Assembly: GCA_015232705.1 (NCBI GenBank)
Contig: JADFZD010000005.1
Coordinates: 1-32,648, forward strand
Direction of reading: 5' to 3'
From: Magnetococcales bacterium
GTDB lineage: Bacteria; Pseudomonadota; Magnetococcia; Magnetococcales; Magnetaquicoccaceae
Length of the DNA stretch: 32,648 nt
Part shown: piece after piece, positions 1 through 6,852 of the stretch
How positions within the stretch are numbered: the stretch's first letter is position 1
How the letters are laid out: each line of letters begins with the position of its first letter
The notes under the pieces: generated by a model
Told to the model about the DNA's origin: nothing
The model's database searches: none
The model's input: the letters and a program-made list of their open reading frames with translations, nothing else
Made by a program: the position numbers and the translations under genes

Positions 1-30
1 ACGAAAAAGACGAAAAATCAATACAAGAAA

Positions 31-86
31 CCTCGGAGGCTCTGCCTCCGAACCTCCGCCGGGGACCTTCGGTCCCTGGACCCCTG
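31..86 (-). repeat. R1 double-hairpin repeat, copy a
   Basis: Two consecutive hairpins are visible: GGAGGC-TCT-GCCTCC, then GGGACC-TTC-GGTCCC, joined by GAACCTCCGCC and ending in TGGACCCC. The same arrangement with different stem sequences occurs at seven other places in the window. The GGACCC end faces dapF, 67 nt from its start codon. The A-rich sequence to the left (AATACAAGAAACCTC) also resembles the flank of other copies, so this is probably the right end of a longer composite that begins before the window. Confidence 0.75.
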
Positions 87-152
87 CATAACGTTGGAAA
101 TCCTGTTTATCACGCCATTTCTTCACAAACCACGCCCCCAGGGAGAATTTCC

Positions 153-1127
153 ATGCTTCTACCCTTCATAAAATGTCACGGATCCGGAAACGACTTTCTG
201 CTCATCGACGAGATGACCACCCCCTTGGAACTGACGGAGGAGAACCGCAGTCGGCTGGTTGTGGCCCTCTGCCGACGCGATGGGGGCATCGGCGCAGATG
301 GCGTGCTGTTTCATCAACCCGCAGAAAACGCGGACGCACGCATGCGCATCTTCAACGCCGACGGCTCGGAAGCCCGCATGTGCGGTAACGGTATCCGCTG
401 TCTGGGTCGCCTCACCCTGGAAAAATACGCCCGTGACACCGTGAACATCGCCGTCATGCAAGGGATTCTGCGCATCCGATGGGTCAAAGATTTCTTTCCC
501 GGTGTTGTGGCCTGCGAAACCGAAATCAAACCAATCTCCCTGAATCCAACAACCCTGCCCATGGTCTGGGAAAAACCCCAGATGGTGGGCGAAATCCTGC
601 CATCCCTCTCGGCAAACCTGCGCTTTACCGCACTCTCGGCGCCCAATCCGCACATCAGCGCGCCAGTCGATACGCTGGATCGCGATGATCTGATCCGTAT
701 CGGACGCTTGGCCAACGGTGCCCATCCGCTCTTTCCGGATGGGGTGAATGTCAGTCTGCGTCGCGTCACCAGCGCAGATAGCCTCTTTGTGGCCACCTAC
801 GAACGTGGCGTGGGTTGGACCCACTCCTGCGGAACGGCCATGACCGCCTCTACCTTTGCCGCCTGCCTGGACGGCGCTCTGCCGTTCGGACAACCGATTC
901 GGGTCTTCAATGCCGGAGGACAGGTGCTTTGCACCGCGCTGCGCGCCCCCGAAGGGGAGGTTCATGCCGGTCTGCTGGCTGGCAATGCCACATTCGAATG
1001 GGATGGCGAAGTGGAAATCGATCCCAGCGATGCACTCAATCCCTTGCGGCATGTGCGCCGTATGCGTGATCGCGACGACGAAATACGCGCCTACGATCGG
1101 TTCAAGGCGGCCTGCAATGCGGAATGA
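153..1127 (+). CDS. dapF: Diaminopimelate epimerase, divergent DapF
   Basis: Interconverts LL- and meso-diaminopimelate, the cytoplasmic step that supplies lysine and peptidoglycan precursors. The N-terminus KCHGSGNDFLLID is the DapF signature. The two active-site cysteines are Cys77 (MCGNGIRC) and Cys226 (SCGTAM). The ATG is preceded by GGGAGA at good spacing. At 324 aa it is about 50 residues longer than usual, mainly through a charged C-terminal tail after the normal end of the fold. The second cysteine motif is unusual: the family normally has ERGxGET-x-ACGTGA, whereas this reads ERGVGWTHSCGTAM. Both catalytic cysteines are kept, so DAP epimerase is the best call; a related epimerase with another substrate is possible but less likely. 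The gene stands alone, with repeats on both sides. Confidence 0.92.
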   Translation: MLLPFIKCHGSGNDFLLIDEMTTPLELTEENRSRLVVALCRRDGGIGADGVLFHQPAENADARMRIFNADGSEARMCGNGIRCLGRLTLEKYARDTVNIAVMQGILRIRWVKDFFPGVVACETEIKPISLNPTTLPMVWEKPQMVGEILPSLSANLRFTALSAPNPHISAPVDTLDRDDLIRIGRLANGAHPLFPDGVNVSLRRVTSADSLFVATYERGVGWTHSCGTAMTASTFAACLDGALPFGQPIRVFNAGGQVLCTALRAPEGEVHAGLLAGNATFEWDGEVEIDPSDALNPLRHVRRMRDRDDEIRAYDRFKAACNAE

Positions 1128-1256
1128 GCCGCTCCTGCTCCCCTGCTGATCGGCCCATCTCCCATGCGGACCTGGGATGGCACGCCTGATCTTTCGAAGC
1201 GTACCCACACACCGCCCATGTCACTTTCTTTCCTTCTGGACGTTTGATTGCCATGT

Positions 1257-1312
1257 GCAGGATGGGGGGTGTTCCCCCCTCCCTGCACCCCTGGCGCCCG
1301 CGATAGACGCCA
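1257..1312 (-). repeat. R1 double-hairpin repeat, degenerate copy b
   Basis: The first hairpin is GGGGGGTGTTCCCCCC. It is followed by TGCACCCCTGGCG and a weak second stem (GGCG...CGCC). The order matches R1 in minus orientation, but the second hairpin and the terminal GGACCC are eroded. It lies in the long non-coding stretch after dapF. Confidence 0.5.
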
Positions 1313-1378
1313 TACGCTCCCTGAATGACGCATGGCCGTCCCACCCCTGAATCCCATGCTCGCCTTTGCATCATCCCA

Positions 1379-1532
1379 GATCCGGCAGTTGTGAACCCTT
1401 ACCTGAGACAACATTTTGATTCATAAGGCCAACCAAAAAAGGTTTCCTTGCCAATCAGGGAACCTGGATGTCGTGCGATCCACCCTATGAACCCATGGGT
1501 TCGCTCATGCAATCATTCGCAACTGCCGGATC
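1379..1532 (-). mobile_element. 154-bp MITE-like element, copy A
   Basis: Bounded by near-perfect inverted ends, GATCCGGCAGTTG on the left and CAACTGCCGGATC on the right. Read on the minus strand it aligns with the copies at 11438 and 21679: TGCATGAGCGAAC near one end and ATCAAAATGTTGTCTCA near the other are shared. It has no open reading frame of its own, so it is best described as a non-autonomous element. The source of the transposase is unknown. Confidence 0.7.
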
Positions 1533-1552
1533 TCGATTAAAGGCAAAAGCAA

Positions 1553-1600
1553 AGTCCCTTGAATCCCACCAGAGGCCATTGGCCTCTGGACCCCCTCCAG
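1553..1600 (-). repeat. R1 double-hairpin repeat, truncated copy c
   Basis: The sequence TCCCTTGAATCCCACC followed by the hairpin AGAGGCCATTGGCCTCT and GGACCCC matches the right half of R1. The left arm of the first hairpin is missing; compare CCCAAGGGCTTTGCCCTTG in the copy at 19242. The truncation lies just right of MITE copy A. Confidence 0.65.
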
Positions 1601-1610
1601 TAATTACCAA

Positions 1611-1880
1611 ATATCCCGAGATGGTTGCGGTTAAACCGCACCCATCTCGGGATACGTCGTTTTCCAACAGGCCGCGTACACGATGTGGGAGTCGATTCCA
1701 AAAAACGGAAACGACTCCCACGAAGGCGGCGCGCCGCGCATTTTTCGCGAAAGACGCGAAAAATGCTTCTTTTGAAGAGCGCGCCAACGTCAAAATCAAT
1801 CTCCTGGGTGATGAACCTCCCAGACCATTTCTTCTTTTTCACCCGTAAAAACGACACATTCCAAAATGAGTGCGGTTTAA
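1611..1880 (+). repeat. R2 multi-hairpin repeat, copy 1
   Basis: About 85-90% identical by eye to 9985-10233. It holds an inverted repeat TATCCCGAGATGG...CCATCTCGGGATA, a 37-nt hairpin at 1685-1721 (15-bp arms with one mismatch, 7-nt loop), a 29-nt hairpin at 1738-1766 (GCATTTTTCGC/GCGAAAAATGC), and a tail with GTCAAAATCAA and CGACACATTCC. Several ORFs in the track cross it on both strands, but the palindromic structure explains them better than coding does. No gene is seen between here and 2169. The stretch from 1881 to 2090 is AT-rich and holds nothing else I recognise. Confidence 0.75.
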
Positions 1881-2091
1881 AACGTGTTTATGCGTTTTTT
1901 TCCCATCTTGCGAACCTGTCATACTCATGAACGTTTTTTCATTTGCCAAGCTGTAATTCGTTATGCCCACATCGATCCACGATGACATGATAATACTATC
2001 AAAAGTTACAATAATACCTTGTTAATGTCATGCAATATGATCATGTATGATTATAAGTGATTAGTTGAGGCCAATTTTAATATCTTTTTTC

Positions 2092-2120
2092 TTGACAAAC
2101 GCCAGGAAATAACCGAGTAT
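2092..2120 (+). promoter_or_regulatory. Possible sigma-70 promoter for gam-mor
   Basis: A perfect -35 box TTGACA is followed after 17 nt by GAGTAT, which keeps the key A2 and T6 of the -10 consensus. It lies about 45 nt upstream of the gam start codon in AT-rich DNA that contrasts with the GC-rich genes. The -10 is weak, so the assignment is tentative. Confidence 0.4.
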
Positions 2121-2168
2121 TCATGTCGCCAGGTCAACAATAACCAGGCCGATCAATCGGAGGAGAGG

Positions 2169-2744
2169 ATGGGGAAACAAAAACAGACCCAAAGGGACGA
2201 TGATAACGCTGTTTTCAATAGGACGATGCGCGATGCCAACCACCTCTTGGGAGAAATTGCTCATGTACAACGCAGTCTGGATGCCATTCACATGGACATG
2301 CACGAGAGCATCGAACGCATCAAACGCGCTTCGGAGGCCTTTGCAGCACCCCGCCGCGCCCGCCTGGAGGCGTTGGTTGCCGAATTGTCCACGTTTGCCG
2401 AGAGGAACAAACCCCTTCTGTTCGCCAGAAAACGGGGTATTGAACTGACGCATGGTATGCTGGGATTTCGGCGCACACGTGCCATTCGACCCCCGATTCG
2501 TGGTGGCTGGGGGGGTGTTCTGCAAAAAATCAAGGCTCTGGGTGCATCCGAAGCGATCCGGGTACGCGAGGATGTCAACCGGGCCGTGTTGCGCGGCTGG
2601 TCTGTGGAAAGATTGGCCCAATTGGGGATCGAGAGCGTGCGATCGGATCTTTTTTGGTATGAGTTGAAAGTGGACAACCTGCATCCGGATGCCACGCCGT
2701 CATCGGCGCATCTGGAGACTACGCCAATCGGGGAGGTCAAATGA
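2169..2744 (+). CDS. gam: Mu Gam-like host-nuclease inhibitor
   Basis: 191 aa. The long helical N-terminal half (about residues 15-85, NRTMRDANHLLGEIAHVQRSL onward) predicts the coiled coil of the Gam family. It is followed by the typical segment KRGIELTHGMLGFRRTRAIRPP and a C-terminal KALGASEAIRVREDVNRAVL block. In phage Mu, Gam binds free double-stranded DNA ends and protects them from host exonucleases, and it is a distant bacterial relative of Ku. An SD-like GGAGGAGAGG lies just before the ATG. It is followed by a mor-like gene in ATGA overlap, so the two are co-transcribed. No Mu transposase (MuA/MuB) is visible nearby, so this is a phage remnant or a domesticated pair. Confidence 0.8.
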   Translation: MGKQKQTQRDDDNAVFNRTMRDANHLLGEIAHVQRSLDAIHMDMHESIERIKRASEAFAAPRRARLEALVAELSTFAERNKPLLFARKRGIELTHGMLGFRRTRAIRPPIRGGWGGVLQKIKALGASEAIRVREDVNRAVLRGWSVERLAQLGIESVRSDLFWYELKVDNLHPDATPSSAHLETTPIGEVK

Positions 2745-3112
2745 TGGAAGGTTTGGAGCTGATCTTGAAAGAGGATTTGCCGGGATCACTGGAGGAGATC
2801 GCCGAAGTGATCGGACGGGAAGGTGCATTGCAGCTGGTGCATGCCTGTGGAGGGACACGTATTTTCGTGCCGCGCAAGCTGCGGGTTCAACATAAGCTGG
2901 TGACGTTGTTGGGATTCGAGCAGGCTCGCAAGCTGTCGAACCATTTCGGCGGGGAGACGCTGACCGTGGTGCGCGCCGCGGAGTTGCTGCGTCGACGACG
3001 CAACCGTGAGATCATACGGCGTTACGATACGGGTGCGGGCGTGCGTCAATTGGCGCGCGAGAATGCCCTGACCGAGCGGCAAATCTACGCGATTCTCTCG
3101 ACCTCTGTGTGA
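2741..3112 (+). CDS. mor: Mor/C-family phage transcription activator
   Basis: 123 aa, the usual size of Mu Mor (middle operon regulator). The central part GTRIFVPRKLRVQHKLVTLLG and the C-terminal helix-turn-helix (REIIRRYDTGAGVRQLARENALTERQIYAIL) are typical of the family, which activates phage middle promoters as a dimer. GGGAGG lies 4 nt before the ATG at 2741 and 7 nt before a second in-frame ATG at 2744, so the true start may be one codon later. It overlaps gam by 4 nt. The phage operon it should activate is not in the window, so its target is unknown. A strong bidirectional terminator follows. Confidence 0.78.
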   Translation: MMEGLELILKEDLPGSLEEIAEVIGREGALQLVHACGGTRIFVPRKLRVQHKLVTLLGFEQARKLSNHFGGETLTVVRAAELLRRRRNREIIRRYDTGAGVRQLARENALTERQIYAILSTSV

Positions 3113-3165
3113 TGACAGGGGAGTGGGACCTGCCGTGAGGCGGACAGGCTCGATTGTGGATGTCA

Positions 3166-3220
3166 CGACTTCCCCGATACGGATCGACGCACGCCTCGAT
3201 TCTGTATCGGGGAAAAGTCG
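3166..3220. terminator. Bidirectional terminator between mor and the Rossmann-MCP gene
   Basis: Long stem CTTCCCCGATACGGATCG / CGATTCTGTATCGGGGAAAAG around a short loop, nearly perfect over about 18 bp, located between two convergent genes. The T/A tracts are part of the stem rather than a long downstream U-run. The convergent position supports a terminator acting on both strands. Confidence 0.6.
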
Positions 3221-3233
3221 AATCCGAAAGATA

Positions 3234-3881
3234 CTACAGAACCTTCTTTAAGGACTGATCGATCCGTTTGGACATCGAGGAGATTTCGCTGATGACCCGA
3301 TCGATATCCCCGGCCAGGTCGCGGGCCACGCGGGCCGTGCTTTTCACCTCGCCGGCCACGACCGCGAAACCCTTGCCGAACTCACCGGCCCGGGAGGCCT
3401 GGATGCCAGCGTTGATGGCGAGCACTTCAAGTTCGTTGGAGATTTTTTCAATGCCATGCAGGGTCTTGGAAACATCGCGGGTATTGCGATCGATCTCCTG
3501 ACGGACACTGGCCAGATCGGCGAAGACCTGATGATTGGCCTGGCCACGCTGTTCGCTGAAGATCTTGTAGAGCATCAGGATCTGCGACACGTCGATGACG
3601 CCTTCCTTGCCGACCGCCTCGACGACCATGCGATGGACATCCGGCGAGCCGCTGCAATCGACGATCAGATCGGTTTTGAAGTTCTTGAGTGCCACTTCGG
3701 GTTTGGAGACGGTCTTGATGCCCAGCTTTTTGGCCATGGCCAAACCGGGTGCCGCGGAGTCGGGATCGGCCACAAAGAGGAGTTCCACGCTCTTGTTGTG
3801 CGAGAAGAGTTCCAGGACCTCGCATCCTTCCTTGCCGGCACCGATGATGCCGATTTTTTTGCCTTGTTCACTGGTTGCCAT
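3234..3881 (-). CDS. Soluble chemoreceptor-like protein: Rossmann domain fused to a minimal MCP signalling hairpin
   Basis: 215 aa with no membrane segment. Residues 8-100 read as a Rossmann nucleotide-binding fold: beta-strand plus glycine motif IGIIGAGKEG (G14, G16, G19), an acid after the second strand (FVAD, D39), and the LIVDCSGSPD turn typical of oxidoreductase NAD(P) domains such as homoserine or aspartate dehydrogenases. Residues about 105-215 form a helical hairpin whose tip, LEVLAINAGIQASRAGEFGK then GFAVVAGEVK, is the conserved CheA/CheW-contact region of methyl-accepting chemotaxis proteins. The helices are only about 50 residues on each side of the tip, so it resembles a receptor cut down to its signalling end. 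No catalytic domain follows the Rossmann fold, which suggests a cytoplasmic sensor of a dinucleotide or related ligand that signals to CheA. That function is inferred. The SD is GGGGTGG before the ATG. It sits between Mu-like phage genes. Confidence 0.8.
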   Translation of the reverse strand: MATSEQGKKIGIIGAGKEGCEVLELFSHNKSVELLFVADPDSAAPGLAMAKKLGIKTVSKPEVALKNFKTDLIVDCSGSPDVHRMVVEAVGKEGVIDVSQILMLYKIFSEQRGQANHQVFADLASVRQEIDRNTRDVSKTLHGIEKISNELEVLAINAGIQASRAGEFGKGFAVVAGEVKSTARVARDLAGDIDRVISEISSMSKRIDQSLKKVL

Positions 3882-3958
3882 AGTCGTTCCACCCCGTGGT
3901 GCCGGATCACTGTGTGTTGCGGTCGAACTTGTTGGAAAACGCCATCACTTTCCCGAAT

Positions 3959-3973
3959 GCAAGAAAAAAGCCA
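3959..3973 (-). promoter_or_regulatory. Possible sigma-54 (-24/-12) promoter of the Rossmann-MCP gene
   Basis: On the minus strand TGGC-TTTTTTC-TTGC gives the GG-N10-GC spacing of RpoN promoters, followed by A. It lies about 78 nt upstream of the start codon, which would give a leader of about 65 nt. The inner ACG of the full consensus TGGCACGNNNNTTGCW is absent. A match at this level is expected about once by chance in the window, so position is the main support. Confidence 0.35.
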
Positions 3974-4291
3974 AAAAATCTTATAGTTCGAAGCAGGATT
4001 GCGCTTTTATGACCGATTCTCGATGCCCATTACCGTAGCACTCCCGAGGGGAGCTCCACGGATGAGGGGTGAGGGGCTTCTCCCCCCATCGTGCGAGCTA
4101 GAATAGCACACGTTTGCATGCAAGGTCATGGAGTTTGTGAAAAAAAGTATCGAGAATCTTTGATGGAACACAATCGTATCCAGGCAGCAGGGATTCATCT
4201 TGGTTAGAATTGATGATTTTTATAGTCTCATCAATTATTTGACCCTTTTTTCCAACGAGCACCCCTACCATGGCGGAGTGATGGACCAAAA
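3974..4291. other. Intergenic stretch without recognised genes
   Basis: Divergent spacer between the Rossmann-MCP gene and the DUF1804 gene. It contains short GC hairpins (for example CTCCCGAGGGGAG near 4040) and an AT-rich part at 4130-4260. No clear promoter for the DUF1804 gene, RNA gene or repeat family was found in it. Confidence 0.5.
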
Positions 4292-4873
4292 ATGGGCAAA
4301 GCGGATGAGATCGACAGAGAGAATCGGGATGATCGGCGTGAGCGTTTGCGTGCTGCATTCATGGAGAGTGGCGGAAATCTGGCGCGGGCCGCCAGGCAAC
4401 TGGGTGTCGCGGAGAGTACGGCGCGCCATTGGCGTCGGCTGGATCAACAGGCAGGTGTGTCGTGGGAACTCCGAGGGGATGGCGCGTTGTTGGATCGGGC
4501 CGCCGGCTGTCTGATCGGCAATCGCCGCGATCGAATCGTGGGGGCCATGCTTGAGGAGTATCTGGAGTTGCACAAGGAGGCGGTTGCCTCTGTCAAGCGT
4601 GGCGAGGTCAAGCCGCTTGAGCGGGTGGATGCCTTGTCGAAGTTGTCCCAGGCATTGGATCGCACCTTGCGGGCCCTGGGCAAGGCCAGTCCGGAGTTGT
4701 CACGGCTGGGGGTCGCCAAGTGGGTCTTGGAGCGCCAAGCCGAGTTTGTCCGTCTTCATTACCCCGACTATCTGGAAATGTTCGTGGAGATCCTTGAACC
4801 GTTTGGCGAGGAGCTTGTCACCTGCATGACAGGCGGAGAAGCGACCCATGCATCCGCGGAAGAGCTTGCCTGA
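4292..4873 (+). CDS. DUF1804 / Mu gp27-like phage protein
   Basis: 193 aa. The N-terminus (RRERLRAAFMESGGNLARAARQLGVAESTARHWRRL) is a helix-turn-helix of the kind in small terminase-like proteins. The middle and C-terminal part (LVKWVLERQAEF-type segment followed by YLEMFVEILEPFGEEL) matches the DUF1804 family, which in Mu-like phages is gp27, just upstream of the large terminase subunit. GGAG precedes the start by 13 nt. No gp28 terminase, portal or head genes follow, so it is an orphan. Together with gam and mor it points to a decayed or domesticated Mu-like prophage split by a chemotaxis-type gene. It ends convergent to the diguanylate cyclase. Confidence 0.7.
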   Translation: MGKADEIDRENRDDRRERLRAAFMESGGNLARAARQLGVAESTARHWRRLDQQAGVSWELRGDGALLDRAAGCLIGNRRDRIVGAMLEEYLELHKEAVASVKRGEVKPLERVDALSKLSQALDRTLRALGKASPELSRLGVAKWVLERQAEFVRLHYPDYLEMFVEILEPFGEELVTCMTGGEATHASAEELA

Positions 4874-5005
4874 GCGGGTTGCCGCACCGGGAGGTCAGGG
4901 TGGCACACGTCCCATCCTGCGGATGCACCCAAACGGTCGTCATGCGACATTCTGGGAAAACCTCTTTACCTCGGAAGCCCGATCTCCGCACTCACGCCAA
5001 GGGGT

Positions 5006-6700
5006 TCATTCGCCACCCCGGCCCTCGTGGGAAACCCCATCGGTCACCTCCCACCGGTAAGCGGGATCTCCATGCAGCCGACACACCCCGCGTCCCGCAT
5101 CCTTGGCCGCATAGAGTGCCACATCCGCACATTTGAGAAGCCCTTCGAGCTGCTCCGCATGATCCGGGAAAATGGCCACCCCGACGCTCACCCCAATGAC
5201 ACACTCCTGACCATTGATATGATACGGCTTGGCCACGTCGCGAATCAGCCGTTCACCCAACTGACGCGCCACCTCCCCCTCGGCACACTCCGGCAACAAG
5301 GCGGCAAACTCATCCCCGCCCAGACGAAACACTACGTCGGACTCCCGCAACGCCTGCTTGAGACGTCCGGCCACCGCCTTGAGCAGCAGATCGCCAACGT
5401 CGTGACCCATGGTATCGTTGATCGGCTTGAAGTGGTCCAGATCCAGATACATCACCGCCATGCGACGCTGATAACGCTGACAGACCGCCAGTGTCTTCTC
5501 CACAAGTTGCGAGAAAAGCCGACGATTGCCCAACCCGGTCAACGGATCGCGGATCGCCATATCCTCGAAGTGCTCTTTTTGGTGATGCAGCTCGCCGATA
5601 TACGAATAGATCGCCGTGGAGGCGGTCTCAAAGGCGTGATCGAGAATCTGGATTTCGTTCCCCTTGCCGGATCTGGCGAGGTGCGGCACGTCCAGCCGTT
5701 CGTTCGAGCAGACCTCAACCAGGATCATCGCCTTGTCACGCAGACGGTTCAGCGGCAGCAGGATGAGGAAATGCATGCTCAATCCCAAAAAACCGATCAT
5801 CAGGATGATGATCAGCGACGACCAGCCCAGACGCAGCGCATGGTCGCGCAACGCCACACGGATCGGACTGAAATCAACCGGCAGAATCAGACAGAAAGTA
5901 CGTCCGACGATGGCCTGAGGCGCGTACAACAATCCGTGATCCGACTCCTCGACACGATGGGTCTGAGCCGACGCGCTTTCCGGACAGACACGCACCCGTT
6001 CCGGATCGGGCGTCGGCCAGTCGCTGTCATCCAGCGTGCTCGCCAAAAAACCATCCGGATGACCGATCGCCATGCTGGTCACCTTCTTGCCATGCGCGCG
6101 CGCCAGATCTGGATGGATCCATCGTCCCAGAACCAGCAAACCGACGCTCTTGCGCTGCACGCTGATCGGTGCCAGGGCCAGCATGGCCCAGCGGGAGTCC
6201 ACAGAGATCGAGACCAGATGACCACCGGTCTTGATCCCTTTGCTGACCGCCTCGGGCGGCAATGGTTGGTCTCCCACCAAACCCTCGGTGGCAAAAAGGG
6301 TTTTGCCACTCGGATCGAGCACGCCCAAAAAATCCACACCGCGGATGGTTTCGGACAAAAACAGCACCTTGCGCATCAGGCGGTTGAAATCCTGATGGAA
6401 GACCGTGACCGCCTCCTGCAACTCCCCATCGCGCGACACCGCGTTGGCCAATTGCGACAAACCGCTCGCCTCGTGATCGATGAGAAATCCGAACTGCGCA
6501 GCGCGGGCTTCGTGCTCGATACGAGCCTTGGTATGCAGGGTTTCGTTGAGAAAGGGATAATTGATGAAATATCCGACCGCCATAGTGGATAACACGGTCA
6601 GGATCAACAATCCGACAATGGGTATCAGGAGACTGCGTCCGCGATTTTTTTTGCGTTCAACCTCCGTGGGAGGTGATGTATGATCGTCCAAGGTTTCCAT
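5006..6700 (-). CDS. Membrane diguanylate cyclase with periplasmic sensor domain
   Basis: 564 aa. Two transmembrane helices (about 24-46 and 294-316) frame a periplasmic domain of about 245 residues that resembles CHASE4-type sensors (VDFLGVLDPSGKTLFAT). After a short linker the GGDEF domain spans about 383-545: RDPLTGLGNRR, DLDHFKPINDTMGHDVGD, and an intact active-site GGDEF at 461-465. RESD at 452-455 is the allosteric I-site (RxxD, five residues before GGDEF), so product inhibition is expected. It converts two GTP to cyclic di-GMP, a second messenger that favours sessile behaviour and polysaccharide production. No EAL domain follows. The polysaccharide genes downstream on the same strand side may be related, but they have their own spacing. 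Start METLDD has a weak AGAGG. Confidence 0.9.
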   Translation of the reverse strand: METLDDHTSPPTEVERKKNRGRSLLIPIVGLLILTVLSTMAVGYFINYPFLNETLHTKARIEHEARAAQFGFLIDHEASGLSQLANAVSRDGELQEAVTVFHQDFNRLMRKVLFLSETIRGVDFLGVLDPSGKTLFATEGLVGDQPLPPEAVSKGIKTGGHLVSISVDSRWAMLALAPISVQRKSVGLLVLGRWIHPDLARAHGKKVTSMAIGHPDGFLASTLDDSDWPTPDPERVRVCPESASAQTHRVEESDHGLLYAPQAIVGRTFCLILPVDFSPIRVALRDHALRLGWSSLIIILMIGFLGLSMHFLILLPLNRLRDKAMILVEVCSNERLDVPHLARSGKGNEIQILDHAFETASTAIYSYIGELHHQKEHFEDMAIRDPLTGLGNRRLFSQLVEKTLAVCQRYQRRMAVMYLDLDHFKPINDTMGHDVGDLLLKAVAGRLKQALRESDVVFRLGGDEFAALLPECAEGEVARQLGERLIRDVAKPYHINGQECVIGVSVGVAIFPDHAEQLEGLLKCADVALYAAKDAGRGVCRLHGDPAYRWEVTDGVSHEGRGGE

Positions 6701-6746
6701 GTTCGCATGCCTCTTCCCATGGCCTGATCAGGCGAGTAATCCACTT

Positions 6747-6775
6747 AAAATACGTTTTTCCCAACCAATAAGCAA
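6747..6775 (-). promoter_or_regulatory. Possible promoter of the diguanylate cyclase gene
   Basis: On the minus strand TTGCTT - 17 nt - TATTTT lies about 45 nt upstream of the start. The perfect palindrome GCCTGATCAGGC at 6722-6733, just downstream, could be an operator. Both boxes are imperfect. Confidence 0.3.
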
Positions 6776-6852
6776 GAAAAATGGACTTTTAGATTCGCTA
6801 GTTTCGCAAGATACCGGTTCATGACAGCCATGTGGGATGGTTTCATCCTTGC

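Noticed and set aside
1537-1857. Minus-strand ORF similar to the ORF at 10001-10213
   Set aside because: The similarity follows from the R2 repeat, which is made of palindromes; there is no ribosome site or family match, and the frame is not kept in other R2 copies.
1983-2034. ATGACAT...ATGTCAT inverted pair upstream of gam as a phage operator
   Set aside because: Short arms about 35 nt apart in AT-rich DNA; likely by chance.
4848-5060. Small ORF after the DUF1804 gene as a Mu gp28 terminase start
   Set aside because: No terminase motifs; the frame closes after 70 codons.
5027-6592. 521-aa plus-strand ORF
   Set aside because: Antisense shadow of the GGDEF protein.
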